From JAYFQF01 sp034927285 (GTDB lineage Bacteria; Bacillota; Peptococcia; DRI-13; UBA5745): a stretch of DNA of 64,000 nt. Numbering within the stretch: position 1 is the stretch's first letter; every line of letters starts with the position of its first letter. The DNA is taken from the NCBI GenBank assembly GCA_034927285.1, contig JAYFQF010000034.1, positions 19,185-83,184 on the forward strand. The letters are read 5' to 3'. The notes under the pieces were generated by a model that had not been told where the DNA came from, did not search any database, and worked only from the letters and a program-made list of their open reading frames with translations. Of this stretch, positions 48,503 to 58,020 are shown one piece after another. The position numbers were made by a program, and so were the translations under genes.

Positions 48503-50023
48503 TTGTTAGACCGTTATGAAAGCCCGTTATGCACCAGATATGCCAGTAAGGAGATGCAGGAGATCTTTTCCTCCATGAACAAATTCAGTACCTGGCGACG
48601 ACTTTGGATTGCTCTGGCTGAGGCGGAGCAGGAACTGGGACTGGGAATCACCGATGAACAGATCCAGGAGATGAAAGCACATATTTATGATATCGACTTT
48701 GAACGGGCGGCCCAGTGGGAGGCCTTGATCCATCATGACGTCATGGCCCACATCCATACCTACGGCGAACAATGCCCCAAGGCCCAGGGCATCATCCACC
48801 TGGGAGCTACCTCCGCTTATGTGGGAGACAATGCCGACATTATCATGATGACTCAGGCTATGGAGCTGACTTATGCCAAGCTGCTGAAGGTAATGGAGGC
48901 TTTGGCCGACTTTGCCGAAACCTATAAGGACATGCCCGCTTTGGCCTACACCCATTTTCAGGCGGCCCAGCCTACTACCGTAGGAAAACGGGCTTCCCTT
49001 TGGCTGATGGAGTTTTTAATGGATCTGGATCAGCTGGAGTTCTTCCTGGCCCATAAGCGGACCAGAGGCGTCAAAGGCACCACCGGCACCCAGGCCAGCT
49101 TTATGGAGCTGTTTAACGGCGACCATGAGAAGATCCGCCGGCTGGACAAGCTGGTGGCGGAAAAGATGGGCTTTCACGATACCTTCCCGGTGACCGGCCA
49201 GACTTGCTCCCGCAAGCTGGACAGCCAGGTGCTGAATATCCTTTCCGGCATTTCCCAAAGCGCTTACAAAATGTGCGGCGACATCCGGCTTTTGCAGCAT
49301 ATGGGGGAGATGGAGGAGCCCTTCGATAAAAAACAGGTGGGGTCTTCCGCCATGGCTTATAAACGAAACCCCATGCGCAGCGAGCGGGTGTGCTCCCTGG
49401 CCCGTTACGTCATGGTAAACGCGCTGAATCCGGCCCTGACCGCCTCTTCCCAGTGGCTGGAACGTACCCTGGATGACTCCGCTAATAAACGGATCAGTAT
49501 TCCCGAGTCTTTCCTGGCGGTGGACGGCATCCTGGAATTACTGTTGAAAATCACGAAAGGCCTGGTGGTTTACCCCCGGATGATCCGCAGGCACCTGGTG
49601 GAGGAACTGCCTTTTATGGCTACGGAAAAGATTCTGATGGTGGCTGTAAAAAAAGGCGGCGACCGGCAGGAGCTTCATGAGAGGATCCGCACCCATTCCA
49701 TGAACGTGGTCAGGGATATCCGGGAAGAGGGCCGGGAAAACCGCCTGCTGGAAGCCATTGCCGCGGATCCGGCTTTCCGGCTTTCCCAAAAGGAGCTGGA
49801 GGAGATGCTGAAGCCCGAGGATTTCGTAGGCCGGGCCCCGGAGCAAACGGCGGAATTTTTAGCGGAATATGTGCGCCCCAGACTGGCGGCGGTGATGGCC
49901 CGGGCGGAGACCCAGGCCAAAACGGCCCTAGGCGTTGCTGAAAAAGCCGCCCTGGCCCAGCAGGCGTCCAAAGATACCAACCCCGCCGGCGGCGGAGGAT
50001 TAAAGGCAGGTGGCGAGGGCTAA
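48503..50023 (+). CDS. purB: Adenylosuccinate lyase
   Basis: PurB catalyses two fumarate-releasing steps in purine synthesis (SAICAR to AICAR and adenylosuccinate to AMP). The start is TTG 48503 (LLDRYESPLCTRYASKEM) with AAGGGGGA upstream. Signature blocks: HHDVMAHIHTYGEQCP, HLGATSAYVGDNAD, TGTQASFMELFNGDHEKI, and the superfamily loop GSSAMAYKRNPMRSERV. At 506 residues it has a ~35-residue Ala/Gly-rich tail beyond the usual end. potA starts directly at the stop, so it shares a transcript with the polyamine transporter. Confidence 0.93.
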   Translation: MLDRYESPLCTRYASKEMQEIFSSMNKFSTWRRLWIALAEAEQELGLGITDEQIQEMKAHIYDIDFERAAQWEALIHHDVMAHIHTYGEQCPKAQGIIHLGATSAYVGDNADIIMMTQAMELTYAKLLKVMEALADFAETYKDMPALAYTHFQAAQPTTVGKRASLWLMEFLMDLDQLEFFLAHKRTRGVKGTTGTQASFMELFNGDHEKIRRLDKLVAEKMGFHDTFPVTGQTCSRKLDSQVLNILSGISQSAYKMCGDIRLLQHMGEMEEPFDKKQVGSSAMAYKRNPMRSERVCSLARYVMVNALNPALTASSQWLERTLDDSANKRISIPESFLAVDGILELLLKITKGLVVYPRMIRRHLVEELPFMATEKILMVAVKKGGDRQELHERIRTHSMNVVRDIREEGRENRLLEAIAADPAFRLSQKELEEMLKPEDFVGRAPEQTAEFLAEYVRPRLAAVMARAETQAKTALGVAEKAALAQQASKDTNPAGGGGLKAGGEG

Positions 50024-51076
50024 ATGGCAGAAGAGATGATCCGTTTGGTGAAGGTCTCCAAGGAATTCGACGGGGAAACCGTGCTGAACGCCATAGATTT
50101 AACCATTGATAAAAATGAGTTCGTGACCTTGCTTGGGCCCTCGGGCTGCGGCAAGACCACCACACTTCGGATCATCGGCGGTTTTGAGTCGGCCACTTCC
50201 GGCGACGTTTTTTTCGACGGGCAGAGGATCAACGACATCCCCCCCTATGAGCGTAAGGTAAACACGGTATTTCAGCGTTACGCCTTGTTTCCTCATCTGA
50301 ATGTCTACGAAAATATTGCCTTTGGCCTGCATATTGCCAAGAAGGAAAACAAAGAAATCAACCGTAAGGTCAAACAGGCCCTGGAGCTGGTGAACTTAAA
50401 AGGCTACGAAAAACGGCCCGTCCGTTCCCTGTCCGGCGGCCAGCAGCAGCGGATCGCCATTGCCCGGGCCGTGGTAAACGAGCCCAAGGTACTGCTTTTG
50501 GACGAACCTCTGGCGGCTTTGGACCTGAAGATGCGCAAGGAAATGCAGATCGAGCTGAAGAATATGCAAAAGCAGCTGGGGATCACCTTCGTTTTCGTCA
50601 CCCACGATCAGGAAGAGGCACTGACCATGTCCGACACCGTGGTGGTCATGAATAACGGGGTCATTCAGCAGATCGGCTCGCCCATTAATATTTATAACGA
50701 GCCTCAGAATGTATTTGTGGCCGACTTCATCGGCGAAAGCACCATTCTGGACGGCGTATTCCTGGAGGACTACCTGGTAGAATTCGCCGGTCGGCGTTTT
50801 CAATGCGTGGACTTCGGCTTTATCCCCGGGGAAAAGGTAGACGTGGTAATCCGGCCGGAGGATGTGGATATCCTGAAAGCTCCGGAAGAAGGCAGGCTGC
50901 AGGCTACCGTCACCTCGGTGGTATTCAAGGGCGTTCATTATGAGATGCTGGCGGTGACCCCGGAAGGGGTGGAATGGATGATCCATTCCACCACCATGGT
51001 CCCGGTGGGAGAGAGCATCGGCATGTCTGTCCGCCCGGACAACATTCACCTGATGAAGAAGGTGAATGAAGCATGA
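50024..51076 (+). CDS. potA: Spermidine/putrescine ABC importer ATP-binding protein
   Basis: A 350-residue PotA: Walker A GPSGCGKTT, Q-loop VFQRYALFPH, signature LSGGQQQRIAIARAV, Walker B VLLLDEPLAALD, H-loop VTHDQEEA, and a C-terminal TOBE domain. Its start abuts the purB stop, and its end overlaps potB by four bases. The full potABCD set follows, so polyamine uptake is well supported. Confidence 0.93.
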   Translation: MAEEMIRLVKVSKEFDGETVLNAIDLTIDKNEFVTLLGPSGCGKTTTLRIIGGFESATSGDVFFDGQRINDIPPYERKVNTVFQRYALFPHLNVYENIAFGLHIAKKENKEINRKVKQALELVNLKGYEKRPVRSLSGGQQQRIAIARAVVNEPKVLLLDEPLAALDLKMRKEMQIELKNMQKQLGITFVFVTHDQEEALTMSDTVVVMNNGVIQQIGSPINIYNEPQNVFVADFIGESTILDGVFLEDYLVEFAGRRFQCVDFGFIPGEKVDVVIRPEDVDILKAPEEGRLQATVTSVVFKGVHYEMLAVTPEGVEWMIHSTTMVPVGESIGMSVRPDNIHLMKKVNEA

Positions 51077-51900
51077 AAAAAAGGGACTTGACCTTGTGGC
51101 CCTATTTGCTCTGGATGGCGGTCTTCACCATCGTGCCCATCTTGATGGTGGGGTATTACAGCGTCACCGCGGAAGGCGCCGGTGGCATGACCCTGACGCT
51201 GGACCATTTCGCCCGGGTTTTTGAGCCGATTTATCTGACGGTGATCTGGCGCTCTATCAAGCTGGCCCTGATCAGCACCTTGATCTGCATCCTTTTGGGC
51301 TATCCCGTGGCCATGATCCTGGCCGGCACGGAACTGAAAAAGCAGTTTTCCCTGATCATCCTCTTTGTGGTGCCGATGTGGATGAATTTTCTGGCCCGCA
51401 CCTATTCCTGGATGACCCTCCTGGAAAAAAACGGTCTGATCAACAAGTTCCTGGGCCTTTTCGGCATCGGTCCCTTAAGCATGATGTATACCTCCGGCGC
51501 CGTGATACTGGGCATGGTATATAATTACCTGCCGTTTATGGTTTTCCCGATCTTCACGGTGCTGCGCAAGCTGGACCCTTCCCTGCTGGAGGCGGCCGGG
51601 GATCTGGGGGCCGACAGCTTTACCACCTTTGCCCGGGTGATCCTGCCCCTGTCCATGCCCGGCGTGCTTTCCGGCGTTACCATGGTCTTTATGCCCTCGG
51701 TGACCACCTTCGTCATTTCCCAGCTTTTGGGCGGCGGGCAGTTCACCATGATCGGCAATCTGATCGAGCAGCAGTACCTGAAGGTTTATGACTGGGGCTT
51801 TGGTTCGGCTTTGTCGATTATCCTGATGATCATTATCCTGTTGTCCATGGGCCTGATCAACCGCAGCGACGGGGTCGGCGAAGGGGGTGGGATCCTGTGA
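51073..51900 (+). CDS. potB: Spermidine/putrescine ABC importer permease PotB
   Basis: A 275-residue six-helix permease with LLEAAGDLGADSFTTFARVI then LPLSMPGVLSG as EAA loop, and PotB-like blocks such as VPMWMNFLARTYSWMTLLEK. Start and stop overlap the neighbours by four bases (ATGA/GTGA), so translation is coupled. Confidence 0.9.
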   Translation: MKKRDLTLWPYLLWMAVFTIVPILMVGYYSVTAEGAGGMTLTLDHFARVFEPIYLTVIWRSIKLALISTLICILLGYPVAMILAGTELKKQFSLIILFVVPMWMNFLARTYSWMTLLEKNGLINKFLGLFGIGPLSMMYTSGAVILGMVYNYLPFMVFPIFTVLRKLDPSLLEAAGDLGADSFTTFARVILPLSMPGVLSGVTMVFMPSVTTFVISQLLGGGQFTMIGNLIEQQYLKVYDWGFGSALSIILMIIILLSMGLINRSDGVGEGGGIL

Positions 51901-52673
51901 AATCCGCGTTGAAAAAAATCTACCTGTGGCTGATCTTCTTTTTCCTGTACGCGCCGATCCTGGTCCTGATCCTGTTTTCCTTCAACGCTTCCCGCTCCCG
52001 GGGAAACTGGGGGGGCTTCAGCGTCAAATGGTATATCGAGCTGTTTCACGACAAGGCCATTATGTCGGCTTTGGGCAATACGGTGCTGATCGCCGTGGTT
52101 TCTTCCCTGATCGCCGTGGTGCTGGGCACCGTGGCGGCCATCGGCATCCATAATCTCAAGGGCTGGAAAAAGAACATGATCATCAATGTGACTTATCTGC
52201 CGATCCTGAACCCGGATATCGTCACCGGCATTTCCATGATGCTCCTGTTCATCGCCGTCAATGTGCCCCGGGGCCTGTTGAGCATGATTATCGCCCATAT
52301 CACCTTCGGCATGCCTTATGTGGTGATTTCCGTCCTGCCCAAGCTGGCCCAGCTGGATCCCCAGGTCTATGACGCGGCCCTGGATCTGGGGGCCACGCCA
52401 CGGGAGGCTTACACCAAGGTGATCCTGCCCCAGGTAATGCCGGGGATTTTTACCGGCTTCCTCTTAGCCTTTACCATGAGCGTGGACGATTTTGTCGTCA
52501 GCTTCTTTGTGACGGGAAACGGCGTCTCCAACCTGGCGATCTCCATTTATTCCATGGCCCGCCGGGGCATCAATCCCAAGATCAACGCCGTCCTGACCCT
52601 GCTTTTTGCGGCGGTGGTGGCGCTGATGTATATTATTCAGAAACGTTTCCGCAAAAGCGCATTGGATATTTAA
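51897..52673 (+). CDS. potC: Spermidine/putrescine ABC importer permease PotC
   Basis: A 258-residue permease from a GTG start. Motifs: FLYAPILVLILFSFNASRS, EAA loop DAALDLGATPREAYTKVILP, and TMSVDDFVVSFFVTG, all typical of PotC. It is followed after a short gap by the binding protein. Confidence 0.92.
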   Translation: MKSALKKIYLWLIFFFLYAPILVLILFSFNASRSRGNWGGFSVKWYIELFHDKAIMSALGNTVLIAVVSSLIAVVLGTVAAIGIHNLKGWKKNMIINVTYLPILNPDIVTGISMMLLFIAVNVPRGLLSMIIAHITFGMPYVVISVLPKLAQLDPQVYDAALDLGATPREAYTKVILPQVMPGIFTGFLLAFTMSVDDFVVSFFVTGNGVSNLAISIYSMARRGINPKINAVLTLLFAAVVALMYIIQKRFRKSALDI

Positions 52674-52761
52674 ATAAAGTGTGATAAAATTTAAAATTAC
52701 CAATAGAAAAGGGACGGGTCCTTTGGGCGCGGCCGGAAAGAAAAGGGGAGTCGATAAAAAA

Positions 52762-53808
52762 GTGAAAAAGTTCTTCAGGGTGATGGGTGTAGTCCTTGTA
52801 AGCATGCTGTTATTCTCCAGCGGCGGCTGCGGCAAAAGCGGAGAAAACGGCAGGCTGAACGTGTATAACTGGGGCGACTATATCGACCCTCAGGTACTGG
52901 AGGATTTCAGCAAGGAATACGGAATCGAAGTCGTTTATGAAGAGTTTGCCACCAATGAGGATATGTATGTCAAGGTCGCCGAGAAATCCGGTCAGTACGA
53001 CGTGGCGATTCCCTCCGATTACATGATCAAAAAAATGATTGACGAGGACATGCTGAACACCATAGATATGTCCAAGATCACCAATTACAATAAGATCCTG
53101 GACCGGTTCAAGAATCTTGCCTATGATCCGGAAAACCAATACTCCGTACCCTATATGTGGGGAACCGTGGGGATTTTGTACAATACCACCATGGTGGACG
53201 ATAAGGTGGACAGCTGGGATATCCTGTGGAATCCCAAATATGAAAAAAAGATCTTCATGATGGACTCCCAGCGGGACTCCATCGGCATTACCCTGAAACG
53301 TTTGGGGTATTCGCTGAACACCAAAAATGAGGCTGAGCTGGAAGAAGCCAAGGAGGCTCTGATTCAGCAGAAGCCCTTAGTGCTTTCCTATATCGGAGAC
53401 GAGGGCAAGGACGCCATGATTAATGGCGAAGCGGCCCTGGGGGTGTTTTGGTCCGGCGACGCCGCTTACTGCATGAGCAGCAATCCGGATCTGAACTATG
53501 TTATCCCCAAGGAAGGCAGCAATATCTGGTTTGATTCCATGGTCATTCCCAAGACAGCGCAGAACGTGGAGGCGGCCCATCTGTTTATCGACTATATGTG
53601 CCGTCCCGAAGTTGCCATGAAAAACGTGGAGTATATCCAATACTCTTCTCCCATCGGCGAAGTGATCCAGCAGCTGCCGGAGGAAGTGACCGGAAATATC
53701 GCTTTCTATCCCGGCGAAAATGATCTGGAGGGTTCCGAGGTGCTGGAGGATTTGTCCGACTCGCTGACCCTTTACGACCGGATCTGGACGGAATTGAAGG
53801 CCTATTAA
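52762..53808 (+). CDS. potD: Spermidine/putrescine-binding lipoprotein PotD
   Basis: A 348-residue binding protein. I prefer GTG 52762, which gives a normal lipoprotein signal (MLLFSSGGCGKSG, lipidated Cys23) with AAAAGGGGAG upstream; the GTG at 52681 would add 27 charged residues before it. PotD motifs: LNVYNWGDYIDPQVLEDF, YDVAIPSDYMI, YSVPYMWGTVGILYN and WDILWNPKYEKKI. Acidic and aromatic ligand residues for polyamines appear conserved in style. Confidence 0.93.
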   Translation: MKKFFRVMGVVLVSMLLFSSGGCGKSGENGRLNVYNWGDYIDPQVLEDFSKEYGIEVVYEEFATNEDMYVKVAEKSGQYDVAIPSDYMIKKMIDEDMLNTIDMSKITNYNKILDRFKNLAYDPENQYSVPYMWGTVGILYNTTMVDDKVDSWDILWNPKYEKKIFMMDSQRDSIGITLKRLGYSLNTKNEAELEEAKEALIQQKPLVLSYIGDEGKDAMINGEAALGVFWSGDAAYCMSSNPDLNYVIPKEGSNIWFDSMVIPKTAQNVEAAHLFIDYMCRPEVAMKNVEYIQYSSPIGEVIQQLPEEVTGNIAFYPGENDLEGSEVLEDLSDSLTLYDRIWTELKAY

Positions 53809-53822
53809 TCTTTGGAGGTTTT

Positions 53823-54032
53823 ATGACGGAAGCTGACAGGCGAAGGCAGGAAGAGAATAAAGACCCGAAAACCCTGCTGGACGTAGTGGAAGAGGAATAC
53901 CCGGAGAAGGTGGGCGGTATGTTCGGCGGCTTAAGCCAGCTGGGCAGGCTGTTTACCGCGGAAGACTGGATCAATATCCTGACCCGCAGCCGCTCCTCAT
54001 ACGAAGAAGCCTGGAAAGAAAAAAACAGATAA
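53823..54032 (+). CDS. Small hypothetical protein
   Basis: A 69-residue, charged, non-membrane protein behind a strong TTTGGAGG ribosome-binding site, 14 bases after potD. It reads TLLDVVEEEYPEKVGGMFGG, then LFTAEDWINILTRSRSSYEE. I recognise no family. The end is followed by a GC-rich hairpin before the LCP gene, so it is probably the last gene of the pot operon. Confidence 0.6.
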   Translation: MTEADRRRQEENKDPKTLLDVVEEEYPEKVGGMFGGLSQLGRLFTAEDWINILTRSRSSYEEAWKEKNR

Positions 54033-54110
54033 GAGAAGAGCCGGCGCCGGCGCCTGCCGGGCTGTTCCAGCCCGACGGCGCTTCGCTTTGCCGTCTCCGG
54101 GGTAAGAAAG

Positions 54111-55301
54111 ATGATAAGTACAAAAGTAAAAAAGCGGGTTGCCGTGGCGGCGGCGGTGGCGGTCTTGTTGTGCTGCGGCGTCTATATCTGGCAGGACCGC
54201 TATTTCCGCCTGCCGGAAGGAGAAGTAAAGGGAGCGGAGGACCCTGCCGAGGAATCCCTGGCGGCCCTGGCGGGTCTGGACCGGTTTGATATTCTTTTGC
54301 TGGGTCTGGACAGCCGGGAGGACCCTTCCCTGGGCATGCGCACCGATACGATGATTTTAGTCAGTATAGACGCCAAGGAAAACACGGCGAAGCTTTTGAC
54401 CATCCCCCGGGATACCCGGGTTAAGTATAAGGGCAGCTGGATAAAAATCAACGGCGCCTATTTTTATGGCGAAGCAGCCGGCAGCGTGCAGGCTGTGGAA
54501 GAATTATTGAATACAAAAGTCGACCGTTATGCCGTAGTGGACTTTGAAGGAGTCACCGAGCTGGTGGAACTGATGGGAGGCATCGACGTGGATGTGCCTT
54601 TCCGGATGTACAAGCCTTTGGAGGGCATCGACCTGAAAAAAGGACCCCAGCATCTGAACGGCGTCCAGGCCTTGGGCTACATGCGTTACCGTGACGGCAC
54701 CCATTCGGATTTTGACCGCTCCGAGCGTCAGAAGGAGGTGCTGGTCCAGCTGGCGGAAAAAGTCGTGCAGCCTTCCAATCTGATGAAAATCGGCGATTTA
54801 TTTGCCACGGCGCAGAAGTATATGGAGACGGATATCACCATCCAGGAGATCGGAGCCCTGGCCAAGGTGGGCGGGCAGATTTTAAATAACGGTGTGGAAA
54901 GCCAGCTTTTGCCCGGCGAGGGGGCTACCATCCGGGGCGGCTGGTATTACATTCCCAATACCTCGGAACTGGGGCTTCAGGAAAGCGAAGCGGAAAAAGA
55001 GTACCGCCAGATCAAGGCCGAAGAGGCGGCAGCCCGGCAGCGGGCCCAAAACCAGCCGTCGGCCGGTGAAGGAGGCGACGGCGCCGCGCCGGCAGGCCAA
55101 AACGGCGAAGCCGACGGCGCAGCGCCGGCAGGCCAAAACGGCGGCGGAACCGACGGCGCCGCGCCGGCAGATCAAAACAGCGGCGGAACCGACAGCGCCG
55201 CGCCGGCAGACCAAAACGGCGAAGCCGGGGACAATGCCGGCGGCATCCTTCCCCTGAACCAGGACGGCGAAGTCTCAGACCCAGCGGGAGACGCCGCCTG
55301 A
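54111..55301 (+). CDS. LytR-CpsA-Psr (LCP) family cell-wall ligase
   Basis: A 396-residue protein with a membrane anchor at residues ~9-27 and an extracellular LCP domain: FDILLLGLDSREDPSLGMRT, DTMILVSIDAKENTAKLLTI, PRDTRVKYKGSWIKINGAY, YMRYRDGTHSDFDRSERQKE. Arg and Asp residues that bind the polyprenyl-pyrophosphate substrate are present. LCP enzymes attach wall polymers to peptidoglycan. The C-terminal ~95 residues are Ala/Gly/Gln/Asp-rich repeats (DGAAPAGQNGEA type) and probably a flexible wall-spanning tail. Confidence 0.88.
   Translation: MISTKVKKRVAVAAAVAVLLCCGVYIWQDRYFRLPEGEVKGAEDPAEESLAALAGLDRFDILLLGLDSREDPSLGMRTDTMILVSIDAKENTAKLLTIPRDTRVKYKGSWIKINGAYFYGEAAGSVQAVEELLNTKVDRYAVVDFEGVTELVELMGGIDVDVPFRMYKPLEGIDLKKGPQHLNGVQALGYMRYRDGTHSDFDRSERQKEVLVQLAEKVVQPSNLMKIGDLFATAQKYMETDITIQEIGALAKVGGQILNNGVESQLLPGEGATIRGGWYYIPNTSELGLQESEAEKEYRQIKAEEAAARQRAQNQPSAGEGGDGAAPAGQNGEADGAAPAGQNGGGTDGAAPADQNSGGTDSAAPADQNGEAGDNAGGILPLNQDGEVSDPAGDAA
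55077..55226 (+). repeat. 36/39-bp tandem repeat coding the LCP tail
   Basis: Four in-frame units beginning GACGGCGCCGCGCCGGCAG or close variants code for D-G/S-A-A-P-A-G/D-Q-N. Unit length alternates between 36 and 39 bases because of an extra Gly codon. Confidence 0.8.
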
Positions 55302-55404
55302 GGCCTGGCCGGGCCGGCGGTCCGGAAATAAGCATTTGGGACCGGCAGCGGATTTCCTCCCATGCCGGTATAGAAAGATGACCCTCAGAATGGAGTGGAG
55401 CCTG

Positions 55405-56967
55405 ATGTCTTTGGGACTATTTGACGTGGTGGGCCCTGTCATGCACGGCCCTTCCAGTTCCCATACCGCCGGCGCAAACCGCATCGGCTATCTGGCGGGC
55501 CAGATCATGGGCGGCGTGCCAAAGGCCCTGGAATTTGGATTTCATCCCGGTAATTTTCAGAGCCTGATGGGCCAGCGTTCCCATGTGGCCCTGGCGGCCG
55601 GCTGTCTGGGCTGGCGGGAGGATGATCCCCGCAGCGCCGGGGCTTTGGAAGTTGCGGCGGAGTATGGAATTGAAATCGAGACTTATCCCATCGACCGGGG
55701 GGCATCGCATCGGAATACCATGCGGGTCCACGGCTCCTGGGGAGGGATAAACTGGGAGATCAACGGGATTTCCCTGGGTGGGGGAAACGTACTGATCAAC
55801 AGCATCAACGGTGTGGAGGTATCCCTGGACGGAAACAACTGGGGGGTCATCTGCATCTTTGACAGCCAGGAGTCCATGGAAGAGTGCGGCCGCCTGCTGA
55901 GTAAAGAGGCGGGAAAGGAACTGAAAGCGGCCTGCTGCGGCAGGACCTATGGCGGCGGCTATTTGTATTGCGGCGCTTTTCTGGTTCAGCCCATGATGGT
56001 TTTATCGCCGGAGCTGGATATGCATCTGGTCCTTTCCCGGGTCATTCCCCCTTTGGTAAAGTTCCGGAAGAAAAACGGCAAGGGCGCGATATTCAACACT
56101 TTTGATCACTTTCTGGCCGCCGGGACTCCGGCGATTGACGAGGAGGCCATTCGTTATGAATGCCGCAGGACGGGACTGCCCAGGGAGGCGGTGCTGGCGG
56201 AAGCCGACAGAATCGCGGAAATCAGCAGCCAGGGGATAAAACAATGCCTGGAAGGGCCGCCGAAGCTGCTGGGGGGACTCTGCCTGAATACAGACGGCGC
56301 GGCTCTTGCGGCCTATGCCGCCTCGGGAAATACCCTGGCGGGGGAAACCTTCAACCTGGCGTTAGCCCGGGCGGTTTTGCTGGCGGAAGCCAACGCTTCC
56401 ATGGGGCTGGTGGTGGCGGCTCCCACCGGCGGGGCGGCCGGTACTTTACCGGCGGTCCTGCTTACGGTGGCGGAGAGCAGGGAAAAAAGCCGGGAGGAAT
56501 TGGCCCGGGCCTTTTTAGTAGCCGCCGCCATCGGTGTGGTGATCGGAAATAAAGCCTCTTTTTCCGGGGATATCGGCGGCTGTCAGAGCTCCATCGGTAT
56601 CGGAGCCGCTATGGCCGCCGGCGCCGCCGCCTGGCTGGGGGGCGCCGACAATGCGGCCGTGGTGCATGCCGCGGCTTTAGCCCTGAAAAATGTTCTCGGC
56701 CTGACCTGCGACCTGCCGGCGGATACCGTGGAAGTCCCCTGCATCAAGCGTAACGCCATGGGAGCCTCGGTGGCGCTGATGGCGGCGGAAATGGCCTTGG
56801 CCGGCGTGCGCAGCGCCGTGGACCCGGACTCGGTGGTGGACGCCTTGGTGGATACCCAAAGACGGATGCCGCCGGAACTGAAGGGTTCCTGCGGCGGGCT
56901 GGCTTCCACCGCGGGCGGTGCCAGATTACGCCAAAAATGGTTGGATAAGCTAAAAAGTTCAGAATAG
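55405..56967 (+). CDS. sdaA: L-serine dehydratase, iron-sulfur dependent, single chain
   Basis: A 520-residue enzyme that converts L-serine to pyruvate and ammonia with a [4Fe-4S] cluster. The beta-like N-terminal half begins SLGLFDVVGPVMHGPSSSHT then AGANRIGYLAG. The alpha-like half has ASMGLVVAAPTGGAAGTLPA and the cluster cysteines in GGCQSSIGIGAAMAAG, VEVPCIKRNAMGAS and KGSCGGLASTAGG. Both halves are fused as in Escherichia coli SdaA rather than the two-subunit form of Bacillus. The start at 55405 has GGAGTGGAG upstream. A strong terminator follows. Confidence 0.92.
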   Translation: MSLGLFDVVGPVMHGPSSSHTAGANRIGYLAGQIMGGVPKALEFGFHPGNFQSLMGQRSHVALAAGCLGWREDDPRSAGALEVAAEYGIEIETYPIDRGASHRNTMRVHGSWGGINWEINGISLGGGNVLINSINGVEVSLDGNNWGVICIFDSQESMEECGRLLSKEAGKELKAACCGRTYGGGYLYCGAFLVQPMMVLSPELDMHLVLSRVIPPLVKFRKKNGKGAIFNTFDHFLAAGTPAIDEEAIRYECRRTGLPREAVLAEADRIAEISSQGIKQCLEGPPKLLGGLCLNTDGAALAAYAASGNTLAGETFNLALARAVLLAEANASMGLVVAAPTGGAAGTLPAVLLTVAESREKSREELARAFLVAAAIGVVIGNKASFSGDIGGCQSSIGIGAAMAAGAAAWLGGADNAAVVHAAALALKNVLGLTCDLPADTVEVPCIKRNAMGASVALMAAEMALAGVRSAVDPDSVVDALVDTQRRMPPELKGSCGGLASTAGGARLRQKWLDKLKSSE

Positions 56968-56990
56968 GAATACTTATTGATAGATGAAAG

Positions 56991-57058
56991 AGCCTTGATT
57001 TTCCGGGAGTTGGAGGAAGAGAACACCAAAAAACCGGAAAATCAAGGCTTTTCTTTTG
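56991..57058 (+). terminator. Strong intrinsic terminator after sdaA
   Basis: AGCCTTGATTTTCCGG (56991-57006) pairs perfectly with CCGGAAAATCAAGGCT (57034-57049), followed by TTTTCTTTT. Confidence 0.85.
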
Positions 57059-57132
57059 GCAATTCTGGTAATTGTTGCGGATTGTTCTCCTTTCTTTGCC
57101 TATAGTAGGATGAAGAGGAAGGAGGTGCATAT

Positions 57133-57900
57133 ATGCGCAAAACATTAAGTAAAAAAATCGCAGCCGGGACCCTGGCGGCAGCCATGTTGAGTTCTTTTGC
57201 CTTGCCGGCCCTGGCCCAGGACGATTGCCGTCCTGTAAGACCTGTTCGCCCTGTTTATGGTGAGACCGATGAAGTACAGGCTGGTGAAGCCCAGAAGGTG
57301 ATCCAGTACCTGATTCCTTCCGGACAGACCTGGTGCTTCAACGGATCGGGACAGCAGCTGGATTGCCCCTGGCAGACCGAAATCCCCGCACAGCCGGGAA
57401 CAGATTGCGGCGAGCCTGCCGAGCCCCAAGAGCCCGGGACTCCCGTAACTCCGCCGGTGACGCCGGAAGAACCGGCCACGCCTGCCGAGCCGACTGAGCC
57501 GGGACAGCCTGCCGAGGATGAGTTTGCCGCATATCGCCAGCAGGTGGTTGATTTAGTCAACGCCGAGCGGGCTGAAGAAGGTGTGGAACCTCTGGTAGTT
57601 CTGGATACCGTTACCGAAGCCGCCAATGTGCGGGCTCAGGAAATCGACAGCGTCTTTTCCCATACCCGTCCCGACGGCAGCAGCTGCTTTACGTTATTAC
57701 AGGCCTTGAACGCCGGCTTCCGTACCATGGGTGAGAATATTGCCAAGGGTCACGGCTCTGCCCAGGAAGTGATGGAGGGCTGGATGAATTCCGCCGGCCA
57801 CCGGAAGAATATTATGAATCCCGAGTTTACCGGTATCGGCGTAGGCGTTTACCGCAACTCCGCCGGCGTCCTGTGCTGGAGCCAGTTTTTCGTCGGTTGA
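57133..57900 (+). CDS. Secreted CAP-domain (SCP/PR1-like) protein
   Basis: A 255-residue exported protein with a cleavable signal (SSFALPALAQ, cleavage about residue 29), a Pro/Glu/Thr-rich linker (~88-130) and a C-terminal CAP domain: YRQQVVDLVNAERAEEGVEP, SHTRPDGSSCF, GENIAKGHGSAQEVMEGWMN, SAGHRKNIMNPEFTGIGVGV. Conserved His and Glu residues of the CAP cavity are present. Similar domains occur in YkwD and many sporulation or wall proteins; the substrate is unknown. AAGGAGGTG lies 7 bases before the ATG. Confidence 0.88.
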   Translation: MRKTLSKKIAAGTLAAAMLSSFALPALAQDDCRPVRPVRPVYGETDEVQAGEAQKVIQYLIPSGQTWCFNGSGQQLDCPWQTEIPAQPGTDCGEPAEPQEPGTPVTPPVTPEEPATPAEPTEPGQPAEDEFAAYRQQVVDLVNAERAEEGVEPLVVLDTVTEAANVRAQEIDSVFSHTRPDGSSCFTLLQALNAGFRTMGENIAKGHGSAQEVMEGWMNSAGHRKNIMNPEFTGIGVGVYRNSAGVLCWSQFFVG

Positions 57901-57971
57901 GGACAGAATCGAATCAGTAATTTCAACGTTCCAAGTATACAAGAATTTTAAGAAAAATTATTCCCGGACCA

Positions 57972-58000
57972 TTGACACCGCTTTGCGGAGCAGCTAAAAT
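57972..58000 (+). promoter_or_regulatory. Sigma-A promoter of the T-box operon
   Basis: A perfect TTGACA (57972-57977), exactly 17 bases, then TAAAAT (57995-58000, one mismatch). The start of transcription would be about 58007, just before T-box stem I. Confidence 0.85.
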
Positions 58001-58020
58001 AGGTAGCATATCGTAAAGGC

